Part shown: positions 9,553 through 17,363 of the stretch, in pieces
Layout: each line of letters starts with the position of its first letter
How positions within the stretch are numbered: position 1 is the first letter of the stretch
Source: Bdellovibrionaceae bacterium UBA3535
GTDB lineage: Bacteria > Bdellovibrionota > Bdellovibrionia > Bdellovibrionales > UBA840
Length of the DNA stretch: 64,000 nt
Assembly (NCBI GenBank): GCA_002376845.1
Contig: DFOS01000024.1
Location: forward strand, 1 to 64,000
Reading direction: 5' to 3'
Position numbers and translations under genes: made by a program
The notes under the pieces: model-generated
Seen by the model: the letters and a program-made list of their open reading frames with translations, nothing else
Told to the model about the DNA's origin: nothing
Databases searched by the model: none

Positions 9553-10527
9553 CTATTGCGCGTAGGGATCGGGCCACAAATCACAAAGCAGGGGCTTATG
9601 ATCAAAATAAGAAGTCTTTAATACGGCCGGCAACTCCTCGCTAATACCCGCTACCTTGCACTTTCCAACAAAGTCATCCGAAATCACATGATCAATACTG
9701 ACAATTCCGGCATAGGTTGGGTCCCTTTGATCGGCTTTATCGTTGATAAATTGAAATGGTGTTCCTTTCACATAGGATTTTAGTTTTCGCGCACTGCTAT
9801 CAAACCAGCGCAATCGCCTTGGATCTGTATTGAAATCACCCAATACAATGTTGGCGGCCCGACCGATTAAGGGAGCTTTACCTAGCTCCTCCTCAAATAT
9901 ACTACGAAACTGTCTCTTGCGGCATTTTCTATCCTCGCCAGAAAAGCCAGAGGTGCCATGTATATGGATGACATTCAATACCTTACCACCGTAGGTATCC
10001 AAAACTGCTTTTCCTAAGCGCGATTTGCTGCCGCAGCCAGAAATGATTCTGCCCTCTAAAAAGTTCTCACAATAATCTTGGTGACAACCGCGAATACGAG
10101 CAAAATCTTTTCTCACGGCCAAGCATTTTTCGCTAGTGCCCTTGTGACAAGCCACTTGATAATTTTTGCCAGTGATGTATTCCACCACACTTCGATCGCC
10201 CGAGCGCCAGTATTCACAAACAAAATCTTGGTGCAATTCCGCACGGATTTTCGCGCATCGGGAAGGATCAAAGATCTCTTGAAAACCGATGATATGAGGT
10301 CGTTGTTGAGCTATAAAATCTCTAGTGGCTTCCACCGCTGGTAGCCAAGCCAAGCCATTGCCATAGTGTTTGTCGGCAATGCTAGCCAGTTCCCGGGAAA
10401 ACTCCCCCGCCTCGGCATCCGCTTTTGCTTCGCCCTCGCTCGAGCCCACATTAAAAGTCATAACCTGCAAATTGTTTTCTGCTGCTAGCAAGGAGAGGCC
10501 TAAATATATGATCCAAAAAGCATTCAT
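9553..10527 (-). CDS. Secreted endonuclease/exonuclease/phosphatase-family protein (second type)
   Basis: 324 residues from the ATG at 10527, which is followed directly by a short signal peptide (MNAFWIIYLGLSLLAAE). An in-frame ATG at 10617 is less likely because it falls inside an intrinsic terminator and adds a non-secretory N-terminus. EEP motifs are MTFNVGSS, GFQEIFDPSRC, IHIHGTSG, VLGDFNTDPRR, SIDHVIS and YFDHKPLLCDL. About ten Cys residues suggest disulfides, fitting an exported enzyme. It is not a close paralogue of its two neighbours but has the same fold. The Shine-Dalgarno is weak. The leader carries the structure described at 10598-10703. Confidence 0.78.
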   Translation of the reverse strand: MNAFWIIYLGLSLLAAENNLQVMTFNVGSSEGEAKADAEAGEFSRELASIADKHYGNGLAWLPAVEATRDFIAQQRPHIIGFQEIFDPSRCAKIRAELHQDFVCEYWRSGDRSVVEYITGKNYQVACHKGTSEKCLAVRKDFARIRGCHQDYCENFLEGRIISGCGSKSRLGKAVLDTYGGKVLNVIHIHGTSGFSGEDRKCRKRQFRSIFEEELGKAPLIGRAANIVLGDFNTDPRRLRWFDSSARKLKSYVKGTPFQFINDKADQRDPTYAGIVSIDHVISDDFVGKCKVAGISEELPAVLKTSYFDHKPLLCDLWPDPYAQ

Positions 10528-10597
10528 GCTTTGAGAATCGGCAGAATTCGTTGGAACTCGACGAGAAGACAGTGAATTTAGACCAAAGACTAAGTCT

Positions 10598-10703
10598 AAA
10601 AAAAACCCCCAAGCCATTTTAGGAGTAGCATTGGGGGAAAGGAGAGAAAAACGTACCAGAACGGGCCGAATGTTCGCTTACATTCTACCGTGGCCCGCTC
10701 TGA
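10598..10703 (-). ncRNA. Candidate small RNA or transcription attenuator
   Basis: On the minus strand a TATACA (10712-10707) could be a -10 element. About seven bases later begins a strong hairpin: CAGAGCGGGCC (10702-10692) pairs with GGCCCGTTCTG (10667-10657), one pair being G-U, and encloses a second stem GAATGT/ACATTC with loop AAGCGA and a six-base bulge ACGGTA. It ends in a textbook intrinsic terminator: CCCCCAA/TTGGGGG (10637-10631 and 10612-10606) followed by eight T. The downstream gene starts 70 bases later, so this could be a free RNA of about 100 nt or a regulated leader. No -35 match is clear and I recognise no known RNA family. Confidence 0.5.
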
Positions 10704-10817
10704 CTCTGTATAAAGCAAGTGGGATACCAAGCCTACAAGCTCTCTGTGCTATTTGAGTGACTGTGCCGACAAAAAATGGCGCTTTTGGCTGTCAGGTCAT
10801 GCCCTTAAAAGGCACCC

Positions 10818-11891
10818 CTAGAATTGAAATACGGAAACCACCGGCAAATGATCGGAGATGCCTATTTCCACTTGATTGTTCTCGCTTACCTTGGGTTGCA
10901 ATACGCCTGCTTCATCAAGCACCCCCATAAGATTGCCGTTCTCATCTCGCCAATGGAAGACAAAGGAGTCTTTTAAATTCTTTTTTAGATTTTTAGAAAT
11001 ATAGGCCGCATCAAAGCTATTGTGATTGATCCTACCGTTGGCCTCGAGAAAGTATTTGGTGGCGCGGTCAAAGACGTTAAACTCAGGATGTGCAATATCA
11101 AAAGAATTCTCCAGCTCACGGTTGATCGTGGTCACCAGTGTCTGATTACGAAAGGTATCCATATTGAAATCCCCCGTAACCATGAATGGAACCTCTAAAA
11201 AACGCTGGCGAATTTCTCGGTAGGCTTTTTGGATTGCCTGCATTTCTTTATTTTTCACCCGATCGTAGGTGGCATCGTTGATATTACGCGGCGATTTCAG
11301 ATGAACCCCCATGATCATCATATTGGGGTTTTGCGGGTCAATGATCTTTCCCTCTGCATTTTTGGCGCGAATTTTTAAGACCGGCAAGCCCCTAGGAGTG
11401 GTATCTGCATCCATGGTTTTGGGCAGGATGACTTTGGCTTCCACCTCAAGGGACTTGCGCACCATGAATACGGTTTGCATGCCGGCCATATCGGCAGGGG
11501 TATCTGCCAAGTGAATGTATTCCCCCCACGGATCTAAGGCTTTAGTAGAATAGGAGCCGATGACCTCTTGAAAGACGTAAACATCGGCGTCCAATTCCTT
11601 TAAAGCTTTGTTATAAGCCAGAATTTCTTGAAAAGACTTTTCTGGCACCCCAAGAGGACCTTCTTGCTCCATTTTTGGGAGCGTTTTATCAATTAAGTGT
11701 GGCCGCTTCACAAAGAAGCGATTCAAATTCATTGTTGCCACGACTAGCTGCTTTTTCTCTCTAAGCGGTCTTTGTGCATGCCCCGCGGGTCTGGATACGT
11801 ACTCCCCTTCAAATAAACGTACGCAGTGACCACCTTTTGCAAAAAGATTCGGTAAGCTTAGAGCCAATAATATAAGCAGTGATGTTCCCAT
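10818..11891 (-). CDS. Secreted endonuclease/exonuclease/phosphatase-family protein
   Basis: 357 residues, signal peptide about 1-18 with mature N-terminus near GGHCVRLF. EEP motifs: ATMNLNRFF, FQEVIGSYS, IMGVHLKSP, VTGDFNMDTF, and ISDHLPVVSVF at the C-terminus, so the metal and catalytic residues seem intact. A close paralogue of the protein at 8256-9422, of the same length class and with matching blocks throughout. AGGGA lies eight bases before the ATG. Third of three EEP genes on one strand; likely exported to the periplasm or beyond. Confidence 0.82.
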   Translation of the reverse strand: MGTSLLILLALSLPNLFAKGGHCVRLFEGEYVSRPAGHAQRPLREKKQLVVATMNLNRFFVKRPHLIDKTLPKMEQEGPLGVPEKSFQEILAYNKALKELDADVYVFQEVIGSYSTKALDPWGEYIHLADTPADMAGMQTVFMVRKSLEVEAKVILPKTMDADTTPRGLPVLKIRAKNAEGKIIDPQNPNMMIMGVHLKSPRNINDATYDRVKNKEMQAIQKAYREIRQRFLEVPFMVTGDFNMDTFRNQTLVTTINRELENSFDIAHPEFNVFDRATKYFLEANGRINHNSFDAAYISKNLKKNLKDSFVFHWRDENGNLMGVLDEAGVLQPKVSENNQVEIGISDHLPVVSVFQF

Positions 11892-11974
11892 TCTTAATTC
11901 CCTATGGAAACTTATAGGATGATATTATGAAGAAATCTTAACATTGCGGCTAAGTCGTAAGAATTACAGCGATT

Positions 11975-12000
11975 TGGCCTATTTATGCTAAATATGGCCA
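11975..12000. promoter_or_regulatory. Inverted repeat upstream of EEP gene
   Basis: TGGCCTATTTA and TAAATA-T-GGCCA form an 11-bp inverted repeat with a three-base centre and one extra T in the right arm. It lies about 85-110 bases before the EEP start at 11891 and after the end of the regulator gene. No T run follows on either strand, so an operator fits better than a terminator. Confidence 0.35.
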
Positions 12001-12057
12001 TAAACATAAGGATGTCTTATATTAGGCTTAAATCTTGGTTGAAATATTAAATAAATA

Positions 12058-12924
12058 TTAATTGGTTAGCGGAAAAAGCTGCAGGTTCAGCTGGTAAATT
12101 CGCTTACCCTTATTCTCTTTTCTAGCCACTGCCGTATCACGGTGAATGCGTTTGCGTATTTGCCGCAATTCGAATTTGAGCTTTTCAAATTCTTCTTCCG
12201 TCAAACATAGCGTGAGCGCTCCAAACTCTCTTTCCTCGGCACTGTCGTGGTAAAGCGAATCCATACCAATTTGAATGAGTTCACTTTGCAGCTTTTTAAC
12301 CAATGCCACCGGAACATCCTCACGGTTGCGAGTCACATCACTGGCTTTTTCAAGGCGACCATCTATATCATTGCGCTTCAGCTCACCGGCTTGGATTAAT
12401 TTTTCAATGGCATTTTCCACATCTTGTTGCCGTACATTGCCGCGCAATAGCTGTGCTAGATTCTTGTCGTTAAGATTCACACCCTCCATATCGGCCATTT
12501 CATAAATTACCCAAGAAACCCAAGAAGGAATGTTTTCCCAAACCTCTTGCTTGATTTCGCCTTTGGCAATTTTCTTCTTCACCCGAAGTTCCGCAAGTTC
12601 ACGTAAATAAAGATTTCTCTCATCATTGCGCTTGGCTTGGCAGTATTTCACCATGGTTAAAAACTCACGGCTTTGCTCTTTGTCCATCTCCATGGCGCGG
12701 GCAAATTTTTCGGCCATCTTATCTGATAGATTGCGCTTACCCTCGATAACTAGTTTTAAATAGTTGGGGGATTTGATATCCGCACGCGCAGAGAAAACAC
12801 CATAATTATATCGACGATCGCTAGTTTTTTTATACTGGTAATAGTCTTTTAAATATCGACGATAGTCCGCATAATCATTTAGAAGCGGTCCTGGCCTCTG
12901 CTCTTCCACATTCACTACATCCAT
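12058..12924 (-). CDS. TIGR02147-family regulator-like protein
   Basis: 288 residues from the ATG at 12924, preferred over an upstream in-frame ATG because AGGGGGA lies six bases before it. The N-terminus has the hallmark DYADYRRYLKDYYQYKK, followed by a helical segment resembling a helix-turn-helix (SARADIKSPNYLKLVIEGKRNLSDKMAEKFARAM), then a longer alpha-helical C-terminal half with Arg/Lys/Glu-rich stretches. This matches the TIGR02147 family, expanded in Bdellovibrio and Fibrobacter and generally taken to be transcriptional regulators. No sensor domain with a known ligand is visible. The large intergenic region on its 5' side may contain its targets. Confidence 0.8.
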   Translation of the reverse strand: MDVVNVEEQRPGPLLNDYADYRRYLKDYYQYKKTSDRRYNYGVFSARADIKSPNYLKLVIEGKRNLSDKMAEKFARAMEMDKEQSREFLTMVKYCQAKRNDERNLYLRELAELRVKKKIAKGEIKQEVWENIPSWVSWVIYEMADMEGVNLNDKNLAQLLRGNVRQQDVENAIEKLIQAGELKRNDIDGRLEKASDVTRNREDVPVALVKKLQSELIQIGMDSLYHDSAEEREFGALTLCLTEEEFEKLKFELRQIRKRIHRDTAVARKENKGKRIYQLNLQLFPLTN

Positions 12925-13068
12925 GCTTCCCCCTGCTCTTAGTATTTCGAAGCTTGTGTGCAATCTCAAGAGATTTTCTACGCCTTTTGTCCAGGGATCT
13001 TAAATTCTCTGTTAAGAAAACGGCTTTTACTGTCAGGTCGACAGCAAAAAGTGAAAAAAAATAAAAAG

Positions 13069-13098
13069 TTATCCATACTTTCCACACATTTATCCACA
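13069..13098 (+). promoter_or_regulatory. Cluster of DnaA-box-like sequences
   Basis: TTATCCATA at 13069-13077 and a perfect consensus box TTATCCACA at 13090-13098, in the same orientation and 21 bases apart (two helical turns), with TTTCCACACA between them. AT-rich sequence follows (TTAATAAATATTTG at about 13110). This may bind DnaA as a transcription factor or titration site. I see no dnaA or other origin-linked gene nearby, so an origin is not claimed. Confidence 0.5.
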
Positions 13099-13235
13099 AT
13101 TCCACGTTGTTAATAAATATTTGCGTAATTTTAAGTAGTTAAAACTGAACCAAAGAGTCCGATGTTTGCCAAATTAAGCAGGATTCTTGCTGATTTTAAT
13201 GATATTTACGCACAACCTACGTATGACTTATATTT

Positions 13236-13264
13236 TTGCAGCCTATTTCCCTGTCATTTTATAG
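13236..13264 (+). promoter_or_regulatory. Possible sigma70 promoter of the heme operon
   Basis: TTGCAG (13236-13241), a 17-bp spacer and TTATAG (13259-13264). Spacing is ideal, though the -10 is imperfect. The resulting leader would be about 160 nt. Confidence 0.35.
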
Positions 13265-13433
13265 TTTAAGAAATGTTAAGACCTTGCTCATGCTGCGCAA
13301 AAAATAATGGGCCATGAAAAAAGCATCCAATGGGACTTATTTGCATACTAAATCAGCGCTTCTCATTTTCTTTTCACTAAATGACATTTCTATGACATAT
13401 AAAATGCGAATCTTTGTTAATTTTGAATGGTAT

Positions 13434-14600
13434 ATGACAGCTTCGAGATCCTGGCTACTGGCCTCTTATCACATTGAAGAATTTGGAGTTAAAGGCCTTT
13501 CTGATCTGGCTCTTCCTGAAAACAAGCAGTGGCATTTGTTGCGCGAGAAAGCGCAAAAACATCCACAAGTTGAAGGGCTATTTTACCTACAAACCTGTAA
13601 CCGAATTGAATATCTCTACTGCCTACGAGGAGAGGAGCTAAGCGGTCATGATATGAACTCGCTGCTACCAGCCCTAACCTCAAGACTATTTACGGATCTG
13701 GGCGAGATCACGGAACATCTACTTGGCATATGTCTTTCAAAAGACTCTTTGGTGTTTGGTGAAAATCAAATTCTTGGACAATTTCGCCGCGCCTATCTAG
13801 CTACAAAAGAAGAAAACCTTGTGGGCGATCCGTTGGACAAAATCTTGCCCTGGGTGATGGAGGAGGCCAAGCGCATTCGCAACAAATTGCCCTTCCGTCA
13901 TTTTCCCAGTTCAATGTCTGCCCTAGCCGCCAAAAAAATCCAGCAACAATTTACTCCGGATGCCAAAATATTATTAATCGGGGCAGGAGAAACTAACGAG
14001 CTCGTAGCCAAGTACCTAGCAAAGAAAAACTACCATAACCTCTATGTATTAAACCGCACTTTTTCTAAGGCAGAAAAATTGTGCCAACGTCTTGCCGGCA
14101 AAGCCTTTGATTGGTCAAAGACAGATGACATTCCCAAAGTCGATGCGATAGTTTGTGCCACCAACTCTACAGAGATACTGGTTAGCAAAGATGCTTTACA
14201 AAAATGGCAACCGCAACTGGTGATTGATCTTTCCCTACCAGAGAATGTTGACGTGAGAGCTTGCCAAGAACAAGCCATAACTTTCTTAAATGTAGAGAAC
14301 TTTCGCAATGATCTTGACCGCGTTAAATCGGAGAGCCGAGAATTTTTATGGGATCTACAAAAAGAAATCATTCATGCCAAGAATGAAATTTTAAACAAAT
14401 GGAAAATTCACACTCACGCTGGGCAAATCAAATCCTTCAAAGAACATCAAGCAACTTATATAGAAAGCATTATCAATGAGCTGAAGGCGCACGAAGCCTC
14501 CGATGATTTAATCAAAAATATTAGCAAACAACTAAAGCATATTAGCTATCAACAAATTTTAGAATTTCGCAAAAGCATACAAAATGACGAAGCTTATTAG
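13434..14600 (+). CDS. hemA: Glutamyl-tRNA reductase
   Basis: Reduces glutamyl-tRNA to glutamate-1-semialdehyde, the first step of the C5 route to heme. I take the ATG at 13434 (388 residues) because the family's N-terminal strand begins there (SWLLASYHIEEF); upstream in-frame ATGs would add 40 residues of no family match, but no start has a good ribosome site. Catalytic Cys lies in LQTCNRIEYL (Cys 55), followed by the GENQILGQFRRAY block, then the NADPH-binding domain (ILLIGAGETNELVAKYL) and a helical dimerisation tail. It is a short member (E. coli 418) and divergent in the N-terminal block. It overlaps hemCD by 17 bases, so translation is coupled. Confidence 0.9.
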   Translation: MTASRSWLLASYHIEEFGVKGLSDLALPENKQWHLLREKAQKHPQVEGLFYLQTCNRIEYLYCLRGEELSGHDMNSLLPALTSRLFTDLGEITEHLLGICLSKDSLVFGENQILGQFRRAYLATKEENLVGDPLDKILPWVMEEAKRIRNKLPFRHFPSSMSALAAKKIQQQFTPDAKILLIGAGETNELVAKYLAKKNYHNLYVLNRTFSKAEKLCQRLAGKAFDWSKTDDIPKVDAIVCATNSTEILVSKDALQKWQPQLVIDLSLPENVDVRACQEQAITFLNVENFRNDLDRVKSESREFLWDLQKEIIHAKNEILNKWKIHTHAGQIKSFKEHQATYIESIINELKAHEASDDLIKNISKQLKHISYQQILEFRKSIQNDEAY

Positions 14601-16089
14601 AATTGGCACGCGTGCTAGCAATTTGGCGATGTACCAAGCCAATTTGGTAAAAGCCGCCTGCGAAAAGCATTTTGGTGCTGCGGAGATTGTTAAAATCACT
14701 ACCAAGGGCGATCACGATCAGCGCGACTTTCAAAAAATTCTTGGCGATGGTTTTTTTACTCGCACTATAGAAAGGGCGCTTTTACTAGGGCAAATTGATA
14801 TTGCTGTACACTCAGCAAAGGACTTGCCCTCTCTGCAACATGATAATTTGCCTTGGGTGGCCTTTGATCAAAGAGCAGCATGCCAAGATGTTTTGATTGC
14901 TCGAAAACAGCAAAAAATCCAACGCATAGGCACTTCATCGCCTAGGCGAAAAGCCCAAATGCAAAGCCAATACCCTGATGCCGAAATCCTTCCTCTACGA
15001 GGCAATGTGGAAACGAGGTTGAACAAATTACGTAACGGCAAGTATGATGCCATCTTGCTAGCAAAAGCCGGGCTGGAACGACTTGGCCTACTGAAAGATA
15101 TTGAGCATGACTTTGCACTTCGTGATTTGGATATTATTACAGCCCCCACCCAAGGAATTTTGGCCATTCAGTGCCGCAAAGCAGATTTTGCTTGGATGCA
15201 AAAGATTGCCAACGAAGCCTTAAGCCAAACCGCCTATGTAGAAAAAGAGGTTTTAAAATTCCTTGGCGGCGGCTGTCACTTGCCCATTGGTGCCAATGCT
15301 GAAACTGGCGATTACGATTTTTTTCGTGGCGGTAAACGATACACCTTTCAAAATGAAAAAGAGCAGTATTTGCAAAGAGTGGCAAGCTCCACTAGTGAGA
15401 ATTCCTTTACCGAAAAAATCATCCTTACCCATAGCATTCAACAACACGAAAAGGTTGCTCGCCTACTTGCTGAGGCAGAATTGGGCTTTTACTCCTATCC
15501 ACTGATCGAGACGAAAACCATTTTTGCTGAAGAGCAGTGGCAGGTAGAGCTTCTCGATTACGATTTGATTTTTACTAGTCCCAACGCAGTTCGCATTTTT
15601 TTTCAAGAAGCATTTGCGAGAGATTTGGACGTAAAAAAATGGCAAGCTAAAAAAATATTTTGTGTTGGAAAAGCCACGGCAAAAACTCTGGCAGATTTTG
15701 GCTTTAGCTCTCAGGATCTTCCCCCCACAGCTACCTCGAGCGAACTGTTAAAAGTTATCGATTCCCAAAACGCCATTTACTGCGGGAATCCTGATGGTGA
15801 ATTTGCAAAAAACTTTCAGGGTAAGTGCTTTCCCCTATATAAATCTTTTCCCTACAAAGAATTATGGGCCAAGCCGCCTGAGAGCTGCCGCCATATGGTT
15901 TTTTGTAGTCCTAGCAGTGTAGAATTTGCTCTACAATCACTGGGCAAAGATCAACTAAAGACTCGACAGCTCTATAGTTTCGGCCCAGTCACTTCGCAGG
16001 CATTGCAGAAGCAGGGATTCTCTTATATAGAAAACCCTGAGAGCGGCTCTTGGAAAAAAATGATCGCTTGTATAAAAGAACAAATCTGA
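14584..16089 (+). CDS. hemCD: Fused hydroxymethylbilane synthase and uroporphyrinogen-III synthase (HemC-HemD)
   Basis: 501 residues. The first half (about 1-275) is porphobilinogen deaminase: RIGTRASNLAMYQA at the start, catalytic Asp 80 in HSAKDLP, TSSPRRKAQ, RGNVETRL, and cofactor-binding Cys 231 in LGGGCHLPIGA. Its third domain looks short. From about 280 the sequence changes to HemD type: ILTHS, YPLIETK, LIFTSPNAVRIFF, CVGKATAKTLADFG, MVFCSPSSVEFAL, SFGPVTSQALQKQG. The chain would thus make hydroxymethylbilane and close it to uroporphyrinogen III. Such fusions are known but uncommon; most bacteria have two genes. It sits between hemA (overlapping) and hemL (8-base gap). Confidence 0.9.
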   Translation: MTKLIRIGTRASNLAMYQANLVKAACEKHFGAAEIVKITTKGDHDQRDFQKILGDGFFTRTIERALLLGQIDIAVHSAKDLPSLQHDNLPWVAFDQRAACQDVLIARKQQKIQRIGTSSPRRKAQMQSQYPDAEILPLRGNVETRLNKLRNGKYDAILLAKAGLERLGLLKDIEHDFALRDLDIITAPTQGILAIQCRKADFAWMQKIANEALSQTAYVEKEVLKFLGGGCHLPIGANAETGDYDFFRGGKRYTFQNEKEQYLQRVASSTSENSFTEKIILTHSIQQHEKVARLLAEAELGFYSYPLIETKTIFAEEQWQVELLDYDLIFTSPNAVRIFFQEAFARDLDVKKWQAKKIFCVGKATAKTLADFGFSSQDLPPTATSSELLKVIDSQNAIYCGNPDGEFAKNFQGKCFPLYKSFPYKELWAKPPESCRHMVFCSPSSVEFALQSLGKDQLKTRQLYSFGPVTSQALQKQGFSYIENPESGSWKKMIACIKEQI

Positions 16090-16097
16090 GGTTTTCA

Positions 16098-17363
16098 ATG
16101 AACTTAAACGAATCACAAAAGTGTTTTGCTAGATCAAAACTTGTAGCACCTGGTGGTGTTCATTCTCCTGTACGGGCCTTTTCAGCGGTAGGCGGCAGCC
16201 CCATTTTTTTTAAACAGGGAAAAGGCTCCAAACTAACAGACGAAGACAATAATGAATACATTGATTTTTGCATGAGCTGGGGCGCCTTATCCATGGGGCA
16301 TGCGCACGAAAATGTGGTAAGCAAGATCCAGGAACAAGTGGTTAAGGGAACTCACTACGGCACTCCAACGCGACTGGCAGTGGAGCTAGCTGAGCTGGCG
16401 GTACAGCAATTAAAACCCTACGAGAAGATTCGCTTTGTTAACTCTGGTACCGAGGCGGTCATGACAGCCGTGCGCCTAGCCCGTGGCCTGTCGCAAAAAT
16501 CCAAGATCGTAAAAATAGATGGAGCCTATCATGGCCATTTGGACTCACTACTGGTTTCGGCTGGCTCTGGCCTCGTAACCCAAGGCGAATCCTCCTCGGC
16601 CGGAGTAACAGCAGGTGCGGTGCAAGACACCTTGGTAATTCCATTTAATAATCCAGAAGCTTTAGAAAAGGTCTTTGCCGAACATGGACAAGACATTGCG
16701 GCAGTGATTGTGGAGCCCATTTTAGCTAATAATGGCCTGTTTGAATTTGATGTGTCCTACCTGCAAAAGCTTCGCAAAGTCTGCGATGAGAACTGTGCAT
16801 TTCTTATTTTTGATGAAGTGATTACTGGCTTTCGTGTGCACCCTCAAGGAGCCATGGGACTTTATGGAGTTCAACCTGATATTTCTACCTATGGGAAAAT
16901 TCTAGGTGGCGGCATGCCCATGGGCGCCATTGCCTCCTATGCAAAATTCCTAGATGGACTGGCCCCCACGGGTAAAGTTTATCAAGCCGGCACGTTAAGC
17001 GGCAATCCTGTAGCCATGGCCGCCGGCCTTGCCACGCTTAGCTCGATGATAGATGAAGATTATTATGGTCATGTAGAACAGCTTGGTTCCTATCTAGACG
17101 AAAAAATCTCCGCTCTAAAAGACAAGAACTTTGTTTACAAACGCGTTGGCGCTATTTTTTGGCTTTGCCCCGGTACCAAAGACTATCCGGAAGGCCCTAA
17201 CAAAATTAGTTCCCATGCAGCTCCTGCCTATGCAGAGATCTATCACAAACTTTTGCGAGCTGGTATTTATATGTCTCCCTCTGTTTTTGAGGTCGCCTTC
17301 TTAACCCGAGCTCACACCAACTCTGATATTGATCAATTGGTAGGTGCTCTAGAACGCCTATGA
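16098..17363 (+). CDS. hemL: Glutamate-1-semialdehyde 2,1-aminomutase
   Basis: 421 residues from the ATG at 16098, with GAGG seven bases upstream. Converts glutamate-1-semialdehyde to 5-aminolevulinate using pyridoxal phosphate. Motifs: APGGVHSPVRAF near the N-terminus, FVNSGTEAVMTAVRLAR (phosphate binding), DGAYHGHLDS, IFDEVITGFR, and the PLP lysine in STYGKILGGGMPMGA (Lys 267); GTLSGNPVAMAAGL follows. All expected active-site blocks are present and the length is normal. Its stop overlaps the next start by four bases (ATGA), so the kinase gene is translated with it. Confidence 0.96.
   Translation: MNLNESQKCFARSKLVAPGGVHSPVRAFSAVGGSPIFFKQGKGSKLTDEDNNEYIDFCMSWGALSMGHAHENVVSKIQEQVVKGTHYGTPTRLAVELAELAVQQLKPYEKIRFVNSGTEAVMTAVRLARGLSQKSKIVKIDGAYHGHLDSLLVSAGSGLVTQGESSSAGVTAGAVQDTLVIPFNNPEALEKVFAEHGQDIAAVIVEPILANNGLFEFDVSYLQKLRKVCDENCAFLIFDEVITGFRVHPQGAMGLYGVQPDISTYGKILGGGMPMGAIASYAKFLDGLAPTGKVYQAGTLSGNPVAMAAGLATLSSMIDEDYYGHVEQLGSYLDEKISALKDKNFVYKRVGAIFWLCPGTKDYPEGPNKISSHAAPAYAEIYHKLLRAGIYMSPSVFEVAFLTRAHTNSDIDQLVGALERL

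Larger units (their letters stand above)
12925..13433. other. Long intergenic region between regulator and hemA
   Basis: About 500 bases of AT-rich DNA separate the divergent regulator and hemA starts. I see no convincing gene in it; open frames here lack ribosome sites and family motifs. It contains DnaA-box-like sequences (13069-13098), a CTGTC/GACAG hairpin (13030-13044) and a possible hemA promoter (13236-13264), noted separately. Confidence 0.6.

Noticed and set aside
10540..10617. N-terminal extension of the second EEP protein from the ATG at 10617
   Set aside because: It would begin inside an intrinsic terminator hairpin and bury the signal peptide 30 residues in.
10657..10702. 6S RNA or SRP RNA call for the hairpin near 10.7 kb
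   Set aside because: The GCGGGCC piece recalls E. coli 6S, but length and order do not fit and a full 6S RNA is present at 54695. The SRP loop motif GGAAGGAAGCAG is missing.
13069..13098. Chromosomal origin (oriC)
   Set aside because: Only two good DnaA boxes and no dnaA, dnaN, rpmH, gidA or parAB gene nearby.
12875..13105. Open frame across the start of the TIGR02147 gene and the intergenic DnaA boxes
   Set aside because: No ribosome site, low-complexity product, and overlaps a well-supported start.
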